DNA of 64,000 nt, taken from DASSKA01 sp963839365 (GTDB lineage: Bacteria > Actinomycetota > Actinomycetes > Propionibacteriales > Nocardioidaceae). Positions 52,701-60,609 of the stretch are shown here, piece by piece. Location of the stretch: assembly GCA_963839365.1 (NCBI GenBank), contig CAWIUT010000001.1, positions 1,364,001 through 1,428,000 of the forward strand, in the 5' to 3' direction. Positions within the stretch are counted from its first letter, which is position 1. Each line of letters opens with the position of its first letter. Both the position numbers and the translations under genes were made by a program. The notes below the pieces were generated by a model, which ran no database searches, was not told the DNA's origin, and saw only the letters and a list, made by a program, of their open reading frames with translations.

Positions 52701-54056
52701 TCAGGAGCTGAGTGATCCGTTGTCGCTTCCCAGCGTCACCTTCGCTGTGTGAGAGGTCGATCCGCGGGTGAAGGTCAGCGTGACCGTGTTCCCGGGCCGG
52801 TAGCCGCGGATGGTCGCGACCAGGGACTCCGCGCCGGTGACGACCTGCCCGTTGACCTTGGTGACCACATCGCCCTTCTGCAGGCCGGCCTTGGCCGCGG
52901 CGGACCCGGGGTTGACCGAGACGATCCCTGCGCCGGTGAGCAGGCCGTGGTCCTGCTTGGCGTCGTCGACCGTGACCCCGAGCCGGGCGTGTGTCGGGGT
53001 CTGCCCGTTCTGGATCTGGTGAACGATCGGCAGCACCTCGTCGATCGGGATCGCGAACCCGAGGCCGATCGAGCCCGGCTGGCCGCCGAGGGTGCTTCCG
53101 CTGCTGCGGATCGAGGAGTCGATCCCGACCACCTGGCCGTCCATGTTCACCAGCGGGCCGCCGGAGTTGCCGGGGTTGATGGCCGCGTCGGTCTGGATCG
53201 CCGGGTAGGTCGTGTTCGGGGAGTTCGGCCCGGCCACCTGGCCGACCGACACCGGCCGGTCCAGAGCGCTGACGATGCCGCTCGTCACCGTCGACGCGAG
53301 GCCGAACGGCGAGCCGATCGCCACCACCTCCTGGCCGACCTCCAGGTTCGAGGAGCTGCCGAGCGTGGCCGGGTGGAGCCCGGACACCCCCTGCGCCTTG
53401 ATGACCGCGACGTCGGTGGCCGGGTCGGTGCCCACCACGTGGGCCCGGGCCGCGGAGCCGTCGTTGAAGTTCACCGTGATCGATCCGCCACCGGAGGCGA
53501 TGGCGACCACGTGGTTGTTGGTGAGGATCTCGCCGTTGGAGCTGATGATGATGCCGGAGCCGGATCCGGACTCCTGCGGTCCGGTCACGTTGATCTGTAC
53601 GACGGAGGGCAGCACCTTGTTGGCCACGCTCTCCACCGAGCCCTGCGCCGGCTGCTGCTTGGTCTTGACCACCGCGGATGTGGTGGTGCCGGACGAGGAG
53701 GAGCCGGAGCCGCCGCCGTTGACGGAGTCCAGGGCGGAGAAGCCCGCCGCCCCCGCCAGCCCGCCAAGCCCGCCGATGACCAGGGCAGCGACCAGGATCC
53801 CGGCGGTGACCGGGCCGGTCGGCCGGAAGCCGCCGTGCTGCTGGCCTCGCTCCTCGGGCCGCTCGTGGGGTGGCTGGCCGGTGCCGCCCCAGAACGGGGA
53901 GCTCGGCGGCGCCCCGTAGCGGTGGGTGTAGCCGGGCTGCTCGCCGGTCCGTTCGCCGGTCAGTTCGCCGGGCTGTTCGCTGGCCGGCCTACCGGGCTCG
54001 CCGCCGCCTTGGATCGGAGCGGTGTCCTCGTTCGGGTCTGGGCGGTCCTCCGTCAT
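52701..54056 (-). CDS. HtrA/DegP-like membrane-anchored serine protease with PDZ domain
   Basis: This 451-residue protein has a Pro/Gly/Glu-rich cytosolic N terminus (about 90 residues), one membrane span (AGILVAALVIGGLGGLAGAA), a trypsin-like domain with catalytic His (LTNNHVV), Asp (PATDVAVIKA) and Ser (NPGNSGGPL), and a C-terminal PDZ domain (ARLGVTVDD, GLQKGDVVTKVNG). It degrades or refolds damaged exported proteins. The promoter carries the same direct repeat as the adjacent mprA-like gene. CAGGCT lies six bases before ATG 54056, so the message is probably leaderless. Confidence 0.93.
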   Translation of the reverse strand: MTEDRPDPNEDTAPIQGGGEPGRPASEQPGELTGERTGEQPGYTHRYGAPPSSPFWGGTGQPPHERPEERGQQHGGFRPTGPVTAGILVAALVIGGLGGLAGAAGFSALDSVNGGGSGSSSSGTTTSAVVKTKQQPAQGSVESVANKVLPSVVQINVTGPQESGSGSGIIISSNGEILTNNHVVAIASGGGSITVNFNDGSAARAHVVGTDPATDVAVIKAQGVSGLHPATLGSSSNLEVGQEVVAIGSPFGLASTVTSGIVSALDRPVSVGQVAGPNSPNTTYPAIQTDAAINPGNSGGPLVNMDGQVVGIDSSIRSSGSTLGGQPGSIGLGFAIPIDEVLPIVHQIQNGQTPTHARLGVTVDDAKQDHGLLTGAGIVSVNPGSAAAKAGLQKGDVVTKVNGQVVTGAESLVATIRGYRPGNTVTLTFTRGSTSHTAKVTLGSDNGSLSS

Positions 54057-54076
54057 GGCACCAGCCTGCCGAAGCA

Positions 54077-54095
54077 ACCTGAATCCGGGCTGAAT
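54077..54095 (-). promoter_or_regulatory. MprA-type direct-repeat box upstream of htrA
   Basis: On the minus strand the site reads TTCAGCCCGGATTCAGGT: two TTCAG units 11 bp apart, one helical turn, as OmpR/PhoB-family regulators prefer. It is 21 bases upstream of the htrA start codon. A near-identical copy precedes the mprA-like gene at 56319-56337. Confidence 0.7.
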
Positions 54096-54164
54096 GGTGG
54101 CTGGACGGTGGCGGTGAATGTCGTCCGGACGCGGGACGCGGGGCCGCTGCTCACCGCAGGCCGG

Positions 54165-55568
54165 TCATGCCCACTCGGCGGCCGCCGGCTCCTGCACCGC
54201 GGACCCGCCGGGCGCGGTGGGCGAGCCGGGCACCTCGAGCCACAGCGCGGCCCCGCCGTCCGTGCTGCTGCCGGCGCGCACCGATCCGCCGTGCCGCTCC
54301 ACGATCTGGCGCACGATGGCCAGTCCCAGACCCGAACCCGGCATGGTGCGCGACTCCTTGGACCGGTAGAACCGGTCGAACACGTGCGGCAGGTCCTCGG
54401 CGGAGATCCCCGGCCCCTGGTCGGCGACCAGCAGCGTGCCGTCGTGCAGCGCGACGGTGACCACGCCGAGCGGGGGGCTCCACTTGGCGGCGTTGTCGAG
54501 CAGGTTCGTGACCGCCCGTTCCAGGTCGTCGGCCTCGCCCATCACCCACCAGCTGCGGGTGTCCACCGCAAAGTGCAGGTTCGGGGCCCGGCGCCGGACC
54601 CGCTCGACCGCCCGGTCGGTGACGTCGGCGAGGTCGACCGGCTCGACGGTCCGCTCCAGCGGCTCGTCGCGGGCGAGCGCCACCAGGTCACCGACCAGCG
54701 TGCTCAGCTCCTCGATCTGGAACCGCACGTCGTCCATCAGCTCCTGCCGGGCGGGCTCCGACAGCCCACCCTGCCGGTCAGCCTGGGTGAGCAGGTCCAG
54801 GTTGGTGCGCAGCGAGGTCAGCGGGGTGCGCAGCTCGTGGCTGGCGTCGGCGACCAGCTGTCGCTGCCGGTCCCGGGAGGCCGCCAGCGCCACCAGCATC
54901 GCGTTGAACGCCGAGGCGAGCCGGGCGATCTCGTCGTTGCCCTCCACCTCGATCGGCTCGAGCTCCTCGGTCTTCGCGACGTGCTCGGCCGCCGAGGTGA
55001 GCCGCCGCACCGGGCGCAGCCCGTTGCGAGCAACACCCCAGCCGGCCAGCCCGGCGACGAACACTCCGGCGGCGCCGAACACCAGCAGCACCAGACCGAG
55101 ATCGTGCAGGGTGTCCTCGGTCGGCTCCAGCGACTGGGCCAGCACCAGGGCCGAGCCGGAGTCGGCGGTGGGCACCGCCACCACCCGGAAGTCGCTCCCG
55201 TGCGCGGCGATGGTGCGCAACGAGTACGGCCGACGTCCCCGCGCCACCGCCACCTCGGGCCGGCCGATGTTGATCCCGGGTCCGCGGTCCATGGTGAGCA
55301 CGTTGCCGTGGGCATCGATGAAGCCGATGTCCACGTCCGCCGCCCCCAGCGTCCAGGACGGCACCCGCTGGGCGGTGAGCACGCTGAGCTGCTCGGTCTG
55401 GGCCGCTGCGCTGGCCCGCGTGAGCAGGGACTGGTCGAGGATGGTCCACATCTGGTGGCGGACGGTGAAGTAGGCAGCCATCGCGACGACCGCGACCGCG
55501 ACGCCGACCGCGAACGTGGCCAGCATCGTCACCCGGCTCGCCAGGGATCGCCGGTAGTGAAGGATCAT
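54165..55568 (-). CDS. MprB-like sensor histidine kinase
   Basis: This 467-residue kinase has TM1 (ASRVTMLATFAVGVAVAVVA), an extracytoplasmic domain of about 120 residues, TM2 (LGLVLLVFGAAGVFVAGLAG), HAMP (GLRPVRRLTSAAEHVAKTEE), the phosphoacceptor VADASHELRTPLTSL and ATPase motifs NLLDNAAKWS, DQGPGI, PGSGLGLAIV. Order and motifs match MprB of the envelope-stress MprAB system. ATG 55568 overlaps the regulator stop (ATGA). The htrA gene downstream completes the stress locus. Confidence 0.9.
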   Translation of the reverse strand: MILHYRRSLASRVTMLATFAVGVAVAVVAMAAYFTVRHQMWTILDQSLLTRASAAAQTEQLSVLTAQRVPSWTLGAADVDIGFIDAHGNVLTMDRGPGINIGRPEVAVARGRRPYSLRTIAAHGSDFRVVAVPTADSGSALVLAQSLEPTEDTLHDLGLVLLVFGAAGVFVAGLAGWGVARNGLRPVRRLTSAAEHVAKTEELEPIEVEGNDEIARLASAFNAMLVALAASRDRQRQLVADASHELRTPLTSLRTNLDLLTQADRQGGLSEPARQELMDDVRFQIEELSTLVGDLVALARDEPLERTVEPVDLADVTDRAVERVRRRAPNLHFAVDTRSWWVMGEADDLERAVTNLLDNAAKWSPPLGVVTVALHDGTLLVADQGPGISAEDLPHVFDRFYRSKESRTMPGSGLGLAIVRQIVERHGGSVRAGSSTDGGAALWLEVPGSPTAPGGSAVQEPAAAEWA

Positions 55569-56278
55569 CGATCCTCCCGGAGCACGTAACCCACACCGCG
55601 CACGGTGTGGATCAGCCTCGCTTCCCCTTCCGCCTCGGTCTTGCGACGCAGGTAGCCGACGTAGACCTCCAGCGAGTTCGCGGTGGTCGGGAAGTCGTAG
55701 CCCCACACCTCTTCGAGGATGAAGGAGCGGTCCAGGACCCGGCGCGGTCGGCGCATGAACATCTCGAGCAGCGCGAACTCGGTGCGGGTGAGGTCGATGG
55801 GCCGGTCACCGCGTCGTACCTCCCGGGTGAGCGGGTTGAGGCTCAGGTCGGAGAAGGTGAGCATCGCCGCATCCGGGTCGTCCTCGGCGGGCACGTGGCT
55901 GCGACGCAGCAGCGCGCGCAGCCGTGCCAACAGCTCCTCGAGGGCGAACGGCTTGGTGAGGTAGTCGTCCGCGCCCGCGTCCAGCCCCTCCACCCGGTCG
56001 CCGACCGAGTCCCGGGCGGTGAGCACCAGGATCGGCACGTCGTTGCCGGCGGTGCGCAGCGCGCGGGTGGTCTCGATGCCGTCGAGACGAGGCATCATCA
56101 CGTCCATCACCAGCGCGTCGGGGTTTCCGGCGGCGATGCCGGCCAGCGCCTCGGCGCCGTCCGCGGCCAGGCTCACCTTGTAGCCGTTGAACTCCAAGGA
56201 CCGGCGCAGCGACTCGCGCACCGCGCGGTCGTCGTCCACCACGAGCACGTGGAGACCCTGGTCAGACGGTGCGGACAC
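55565..56278 (-). CDS. MprA-like OmpR-family response regulator
   Basis: This 237-residue regulator has a receiver domain (VLVVDDDRAVRESLRRSLEF, phosphoacceptor Asp in ALVMDVMMPRLDG) and an OmpR-type winged helix (DLTRTEFALLEMFMRRPRRV, YVGYLRRKTE). It is the partner of the MprB-like kinase. GTG 56278 is taken as start although GGAGG is only a base away; the frame is open to GTG 56320. A direct-repeat box at 56319-56337 suggests autoregulation. Confidence 0.9.
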   Translation of the reverse strand: MSAPSDQGLHVLVVDDDRAVRESLRRSLEFNGYKVSLAADGAEALAGIAAGNPDALVMDVMMPRLDGIETTRALRTAGNDVPILVLTARDSVGDRVEGLDAGADDYLTKPFALEELLARLRALLRRSHVPAEDDPDAAMLTFSDLSLNPLTREVRRGDRPIDLTRTEFALLEMFMRRPRRVLDRSFILEEVWGYDFPTTANSLEVYVGYLRRKTEAEGEARLIHTVRGVGYVLREDR

Positions 56279-56318
56279 CCTCCAAGGGTGCCACCTGCAC
56301 CTGAGATCTGGCTGGGCC

Positions 56319-56337
56319 ACCTGAATCTTCGCTGAAC
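56319..56337 (-). promoter_or_regulatory. MprA-type direct-repeat box upstream of mprA-like gene
   Basis: On the minus strand the site reads TTCAGCGAAGATTCAGGT, identical to the htrA copy except for three central bases. The TTCAG units are again 11 bp apart. It lies about 40 bases ahead of the assumed start codon. Confidence 0.7.
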
Positions 56338-56366
56338 CAGGGCGCCGGCGGGCACACCTGGACCGG

Positions 56367-57227
56367 CTACAGCAGCGCGCGGGCCGCCTCGCCCGCGCGG
56401 GCGCCGTACCCGCCGCCGAACAGGCAGGCGTGCACCAGCAGCGGGAACAGCTGATGCAGGGGCACCCGCTCCTGCCAGCCCTCGGCGAGCGGCGCGACCT
56501 GCTGGTAGCCGTCCAGGGTGCGCTGCAGCTGCGGCAGCCCGAACAGCGCCAGCATCGCCAGGTCGGTCTCCCGGTGCCCGCCGTAGGCGGCGGGGTCGAC
56601 CAGCCAGGCTCGGGTGTCGGGCCCCCACAGCACGTTCCCGGCCCACAGGTCGCCGTGCAGCCGGGCCGGCGGCTCCGCGGGACCGGCCAGCTCCACGATG
56701 CGGCGCACCACCTTCTCCACGTCCGCAGCGTCCTGCTCGGAGATCCCGGAACGGTCCCGGGCCAGCTTGAGGTAGGGCAGGATCCGGCGGGTGGCGAAGA
56801 ACTCCGGCCAGCTGTCCGCGGGACGGTTCGGCATCGGAAGGGTGCCGATGTAGCCGTCCGGCCCGCCGCCGAACGAGTCCGCGCCGGCCTGGTGGGTGGC
56901 GGCCAGCGACCGGCCGAGCTGCTCGGCGGCCTCGGCGCTCGGCCGGGTGCTCTCCACCCAGGCCAGGATCAGGCAGTCCGGCTCCGCGGCCAGCACCTCC
57001 GGTACGTCGATCCCGCCCGCCGCACGGAGCCAGTCCAGCCCGCGGGCCTCGACCTGGAAGAAGTCGGCGGGCGCGTGCGGCCGGGTCTTGACCAGCGCGG
57101 AGCGCCCGTCGGACAGCCGCAGCCGGGTCGCGGTGCAGATGTCTCCGCCGGCGACCGGGGCGGTGGCCACCACTGCGGAGCCGAGCAGCCGCTCGGCGCG
57201 CTGTGCGATCGTCCCGGCCCGCGTCAC
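56367..57227 (-). CDS. Fructosamine kinase family protein
   Basis: This 286-residue kinase has ALVKTRPHAPADFFQVEARG near the N terminus (ATP-binding Lys), DSWPEFFATRRILPYLKLAR (a family hallmark), catalytic HGDLWAGNVLW and metal motif VDPAAYGGHRETDLAML. It phosphorylates ketoamines such as ribulosamine or erythrulosamine on proteins, starting deglycation. GTG 57227 overlaps the phosphatase stop. A low-molecular-weight phosphatase just upstream is a known common partner. Confidence 0.92.
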   Translation of the reverse strand: MTRAGTIAQRAERLLGSAVVATAPVAGGDICTATRLRLSDGRSALVKTRPHAPADFFQVEARGLDWLRAAGGIDVPEVLAAEPDCLILAWVESTRPSAEAAEQLGRSLAATHQAGADSFGGGPDGYIGTLPMPNRPADSWPEFFATRRILPYLKLARDRSGISEQDAADVEKVVRRIVELAGPAEPPARLHGDLWAGNVLWGPDTRAWLVDPAAYGGHRETDLAMLALFGLPQLQRTLDGYQQVAPLAEGWQERVPLHQLFPLLVHACLFGGGYGARAGEAARALL

Positions 57228-57727
57228 GAGCCTGTGCTCCCGAGGAGCTGTCCCTCCACCCAGGCCACCAGGTGGTCGGCGGTGCGCTGCACCATCGCCA
57301 GCACCGTGTCGAAGCCGTCGTCGCCGCCGTAGTAGGGGTCCGGCACCTCCCGGTCGGTGTCGTCGGCCAGCGGGTCGAACTCCCGGAACATGCGGATCCG
57401 GCCGGGGCCCACCTCGCCGCCCAGCGCGAGGAGGTCGGTGCGGTTGCTCTGGTCCATGGCCAGCACCAGGTCGAAGTCGTCGAACCACTCGGCCCGGAAC
57501 TGCTGGGCGCGGTGGTCGGCCGGGTCGTGCCCGGCGGCGACGAGCACGGCGGCGGCCCGCCGGTCCATCGGGTGACCGACGTGCCAGTCGCCGGTGCCGG
57601 CGCTGACCACCTCCACCCGGTCGTCGAGGCCGGCGCGCCTCATCCGGTCGCGCAGCACCGCGGCCGCCATCGGGGAGCGGCAGATGTTGCCCAGGCAGAC
57701 CACGGCGATCCGGTAGCGCATGGTCAT
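57224..57727 (-). CDS. Low-molecular-weight protein-tyrosine phosphatase
   Basis: This 167-residue phosphatase has the P-loop VVCLGNICRSPMA (C-x5-R-S) at residues 9-21 and the general-acid Asp in VPDPYYGGDDGF. It hydrolyses phosphotyrosine or small phosphate esters, and with the following fructosamine kinase may act on glycation repair intermediates. ATG 57727 overlaps the stop of the membrane-protein gene (ATGA); ATG 57721 is an alternative. Confidence 0.92.
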   Translation of the reverse strand: MTMRYRIAVVCLGNICRSPMAAAVLRDRMRRAGLDDRVEVVSAGTGDWHVGHPMDRRAAAVLVAAGHDPADHRAQQFRAEWFDDFDLVLAMDQSNRTDLLALGGEVGPGRIRMFREFDPLADDTDREVPDPYYGGDDGFDTVLAMVQRTADHLVAWVEGQLLGSTGS

Positions 57728-58098
57728 CGTCCGTCCGGCAGGACCAGCTCGAGGACCCAGGTCGCGATCATCACGATGATCGCGCCGTACACCGCGGTGA
57801 GGAAGCCGTGGACGGTGAATCCGACGTTCAGCTGACCGGCCACCCAGCTGGTGAGCAGCAGCATGCACGCGTTGATCACGAAGATCAGCAGGCCGAGGGT
57901 CAAGATGATGAACGGCAGCGACAGCAGCTTCACGACCGGGCGCACGACGGCGTTGACCACCCCGAAGATCAGCGCCACCACGACCAGGGTCAGCGCGCGC
58001 TGCGACGTGGTCGCGCCGGACACGGTGATGCCGTGCAGCAGCCAGGCCGCCAGGGCCAGGGCGATGGCGTTCACGGCGATCCAGACGATGAACCTCAC
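57724..58098 (-). CDS. Phage-holin family IV-like membrane protein
   Basis: This 124-residue protein has four hydrophobic segments (FIVWIAVNAIALALAAWLL, ALTLVVVALIFGVVNAVVRP, FIILTLGLLIFVINACMLLL, FLTAVYGAIIVMIATWVLEL) and the VRPVVKLLSLPF loop that marks the mycobacterial holin-IV/DUF360 family. Chromosomal members are common and not tied to phages; function is unknown. It heads the run phosphatase then kinase, with 4-bp overlaps. Confidence 0.87.
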   Translation of the reverse strand: MRFIVWIAVNAIALALAAWLLHGITVSGATTSQRALTLVVVALIFGVVNAVVRPVVKLLSLPFIILTLGLLIFVINACMLLLTSWVAGQLNVGFTVHGFLTAVYGAIIVMIATWVLELVLPDGR

Positions 58099-58134
58099 GC
58101 TTCGATACTGCCAGGTTCGTCGATTCCGGGCAGG

Positions 58135-58836
58135 TCAGGGCGCATGGGGCAGGTGCAGGGCGGTGAGCATCGAGCTCTCGGCGTGCGCGAGGTGGTCGCT
58201 GAGCTCGGCAGCGGCCCGGCCGACCTCCCCCTTCTCGAGCAGCTCGACCAGGCCGCGGTGGGAGATCACCTGCTCCGCCGAGTTGCGCCGGATCCGGTCC
58301 ACCTTGGCCAGGCCGAGCCGGACCTCCGCGGACAACGCCTCGGCCACGGCCATCAGTCGCGCGGACCCCGTCAGCCCGACGAAAGCGCGGTGGATGGCCA
58401 GGTGGGCGGCGGTCAGCTCGGTGGGGCTGGCGTCGCTGTCGGCGGCGGCGGTGAAGTCCTCCATGGCCCGGCGCACCCCCTGCCGGGCCGCCTCGTCGGC
58501 GACCCCCCACCGGCGTACACCGGCCACCTCGAGCACCTCGCGGGCCACGCACACGTCGTGCACCGACTGCGGGTCCAGCTCGGTGACGTAGACGCCGCGG
58601 TTGGGTGCCCGGGTGGCCAGCCCCTCCGCGACCAGCACGGCGAGCGCCTCCCGGATGGTGGAGCGGGACACCCCCATCGCCTCGGCGAGCGCGTGCTCCC
58701 GCAGCGGCGTCCCCGGCTCCAGCTCCCCGTCGAACAGCGCCCGGCGCAGCTCGTCGGCCACCCGGTCCACCGTCGAGGAGTGGGCCAGGGAGAGCTTGTC
58801 GAACGGGCTTCCCGCGCCGGGGCCTGAACCGGACAT
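58135..58836 (-). CDS. GntR-family regulator, FadR subfamily (FCD domain)
   Basis: This 233-residue regulator has an N-terminal winged helix (VADELRRALFDGELEPGTPL, LAEAMGVSRSTIREALAVL) and a helical FCD effector domain with metal-ligand-like AAHLAIHRAFV and SHRGLVELL. ATG 58836 is chosen by length of the family. It is divergent from the DDAH-like gene, with two operator-like palindromes between them, so it probably represses both. Confidence 0.9.
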   Translation of the reverse strand: MSGSGPGAGSPFDKLSLAHSSTVDRVADELRRALFDGELEPGTPLREHALAEAMGVSRSTIREALAVLVAEGLATRAPNRGVYVTELDPQSVHDVCVAREVLEVAGVRRWGVADEAARQGVRRAMEDFTAAADSDASPTELTAAHLAIHRAFVGLTGSARLMAVAEALSAEVRLGLAKVDRIRRNSAEQVISHRGLVELLEKGEVGRAAAELSDHLAHAESSMLTALHLPHAP

Positions 58837-58843
58837 GCACCGA

Positions 58844-58854
58844 TTGTCCGACAG
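58844..58854. promoter_or_regulatory. GntR (FadR-type) operator, proximal copy
   Basis: TTGTCCGACAG matches the FadR-subfamily pattern TNGTNNNACNA in ten of eleven positions relative to the perfect copy at 58899-58909. It lies 8 bases upstream of the gntR start codon, well placed for autorepression. Confidence 0.6.
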
Positions 58855-58896
58855 AACTTGACCGATGCCCACCCGGCGACCACACTTGAGACGTCT

Positions 58897-58911
58897 GATT
58901 GTCCGACAATC
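58897..58911. promoter_or_regulatory. GntR (FadR-type) operator, perfect palindrome
   Basis: GATTGTCCGACAATC is a perfect 15-bp palindrome with core TTGTCCGACAA, which fits TNGTNNNACNA exactly. It lies about 40 bases before the DDAH-like start codon; its centre is 55 bp from the proximal copy. Confidence 0.75.
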
Positions 58912-58950
58912 CGTCATCCAGACGAACTAGCTGGCACAGAGGAGGGGTTC

Positions 58951-59844
58951 ATGGGGACCGAGCTCGCGTGGGGCCGTCGCTACGCCATGGTGGAGCCGAA
59001 CCATTTCCGGGTCGACTACACGATCAACCCGTACATGGACGTGCACGACCAGCCGGACCCGGTGCGCACCCGCGAGCAGTGGCTGGCCGTCGGCGAGGCG
59101 ATCTCCGCCGCCGGAGGCACGGTCGAGGTGCTCGAGCAGCGGCCGGACGCCCCGGACATGGTCTACGCGATGAACCTCGGCCTCGCGTTGCAACCGGACG
59201 GCGCACCGGAGCACGTGGTGCTCTCCCACATGCGCTACCCGGAGCGCCGGATGGAGACCGGCACGGCCGCCGGCTGGTTCGAGCAGCTCGGCTTCACCAC
59301 GTCGTACGTCGGACGGGACGGGGTCGGTGCGCACCTCGAGGCCGGCGACGTGTTCGCGTTCGGCGACGCGCTGGTGGCCGGCTACGGACCCCGCAGCGAG
59401 GAGCTGGCGCTCAAGCACCTGGCCACCGGCCTCGGCGTGCGCGTGCGGGGCCTGCGGATCACCCACCCCGGGATGTACCACCTCGACCTGGCCTTCTGCC
59501 CGCTCGACGAGACCCGGGCGATGGTCTGCCCCGACGCGCTGGACGCCGCCTCCGCGGCGGCCGCCCTCGAGATGGTGCCCGAGCCGCTGGTGCTCACCGA
59601 GGCGGAGGCGCTGACCTTCTGCGCGAACTCCATCGTGCTCGGGCGCACCATCGTGATGCCGGCCTGCCCGGACCGGGTACGCGCCCAGCTGGAGGCCTGG
59701 GGCTTCGAGATCGTGCTGGTCGACGTCTCGGAGTTCCACAAGGGCGGCGGCTCGGTCCGCTGCCTGACCAACCCGCTCGACGTGCGCGTGGGCCGCGACC
59801 TGCCCGCCGTGCCTGGCGGCGAAGTCGTCCTACCTCTGCCCTGA
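58951..59844 (+). CDS. Dimethylarginine dimethylaminohydrolase-like amidinohydrolase
   Basis: This 297-residue protein has the pentein fold: MVEPNHFRVDYTINPYM, substrate loop HLEAGDVFAFGD, catalytic His177 in GMYHLDLAFCPL and nucleophile Cys271 in KGGGSVRCLTNPL. It should hydrolyse a guanidino compound to citrulline and an amine, as DDAH does with methylated arginine; a related guanidine substrate is possible. ATG 58951 follows GAGGAGGGG. Control by the divergent GntR is likely. Confidence 0.87.
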   Translation: MGTELAWGRRYAMVEPNHFRVDYTINPYMDVHDQPDPVRTREQWLAVGEAISAAGGTVEVLEQRPDAPDMVYAMNLGLALQPDGAPEHVVLSHMRYPERRMETGTAAGWFEQLGFTTSYVGRDGVGAHLEAGDVFAFGDALVAGYGPRSEELALKHLATGLGVRVRGLRITHPGMYHLDLAFCPLDETRAMVCPDALDAASAAAALEMVPEPLVLTEAEALTFCANSIVLGRTIVMPACPDRVRAQLEAWGFEIVLVDVSEFHKGGGSVRCLTNPLDVRVGRDLPAVPGGEVVLPLP

Positions 59845-59868
59845 CCCGTCCACGGGTCGCAGGTCCCA

Positions 59869-59895
59869 CCGCCGGGGCGCACCCCGCCCCGGCGG
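59869..59895 (+). terminator. Strong hairpin terminator after the DDAH-like gene
   Basis: CCGCCGGGGCG and CGCCCCGGCGG are perfect 11-bp arms around a 5-base loop, 25 bases after the stop codon. Confidence 0.7.
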
Positions 59896-60191
59896 GCAGC
59901 AACGCCCGGCCGGAGCGGGGTGACTCACCCCCACCGAGGCCCCCCACCCGCGTCTCGCCACGGCGCACGGCCGCGCTCCACGCGGTCCAGACGGTTCCCT
60001 CCGAGCCGGTCCCCACCTGGTGGCGCACCCGGCCACGATTCCCCTCCGGCCGGAGTGCGCTGAGTCGAGTGTTGCCCGGCCGCGCAGGATTCTTGGGGGA
60101 AATGTCCGTTTTTAGCCCAAGTTGACTGGGCAGTAACTTCCGCGGGGGACCGGGGAGTAGTCCGTCCGGGCTGCTCCTGGAGGAGGGGTGC
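59896..60191. other. Non-coding stretch between DDAH-like gene and csrA
   Basis: Together with the terminator this gap is about 347 bp, the longest gene-free stretch. I see no convincing gene. It holds a less GC-rich island (60090-60145) with GTTTTTAG, a GCCCA/TGGGC hairpin (60116-60132) around TTGACT, and TAACTT. It could be a weak promoter or the 3' end of the csrA message, which arrives from the right. Confidence 0.4.
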
Positions 60192-60488
60192 TCAGCGTTC
60201 CCCAGGATCCTGTCGGGGGTCCGGCTCGGGGTCAGGCTCGGGGTCCGACCCCTCCTGTGCAGGGTCGGCGACGAGCCGGGAGAGCCCGGCGACCGCGCCG
60301 GTATCCGGCGAGGCGGCAGCCCGGTTGGTCTCGGCGACCTCGTCGAGAAGCTCCTGGCGGCGCACCTGCACCTCGCGCGGGGCGTCCACGCCGAGCCGTA
60401 CAACGTCGCCCCGGATCTCCAGGACGGTGACCACCACGTCGTCACCGATGACGACGCTCTCACCGAGGCGGCGGCTGAGGACCAGCAT
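60192..60488 (-). CDS. csrA: Carbon storage regulator CsrA
   Basis: This 98-residue RNA-binding protein begins MLVLSRRLGESVVIGDDVVV and has the conserved VRLGVDAPREVQVRRQEL, so the five-strand CsrA fold occupies residues 1-60. It binds GGA-containing leaders and in flagellate bacteria represses flagellin translation until FliW relieves it. A C-terminal extension of about 35 residues ends in an acidic Asp-Pro-Glu repeat, longer than in most homologues. It is the last gene of the flagellar block; 121 bp separate it from fliW. Confidence 0.93.
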   Translation of the reverse strand: MLVLSRRLGESVVIGDDVVVTVLEIRGDVVRLGVDAPREVQVRRQELLDEVAETNRAAASPDTGAVAGLSRLVADPAQEGSDPEPDPEPDPRQDPGER

Positions 60489-60609
60489 GCGTTCACTCCC
60501 GTCACGATCTGCTGGCGACCAGTCTGGCGGGTGTCCGGACCGGACCTGGCAGCGGCCCGTTCCCGGGGTCACTCGGTACTCCCCGGGGTCTCTGCCGGGG
60601 CGGCTCTCG

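Noticed and set aside
57724..58098. Prophage lysis gene (holin)
   Set aside because: The family name comes from phage, but chromosomal copies are common in actinobacteria and no endolysin, integrase or structural gene is nearby.
60090..60145. Possible small RNA or promoter around GTTTTTAG and TTGACT before csrA's 3' end
   Set aside because: No matching -10 box at proper distance in either direction and no T-run after the hairpin, so it is left as an unassigned island.
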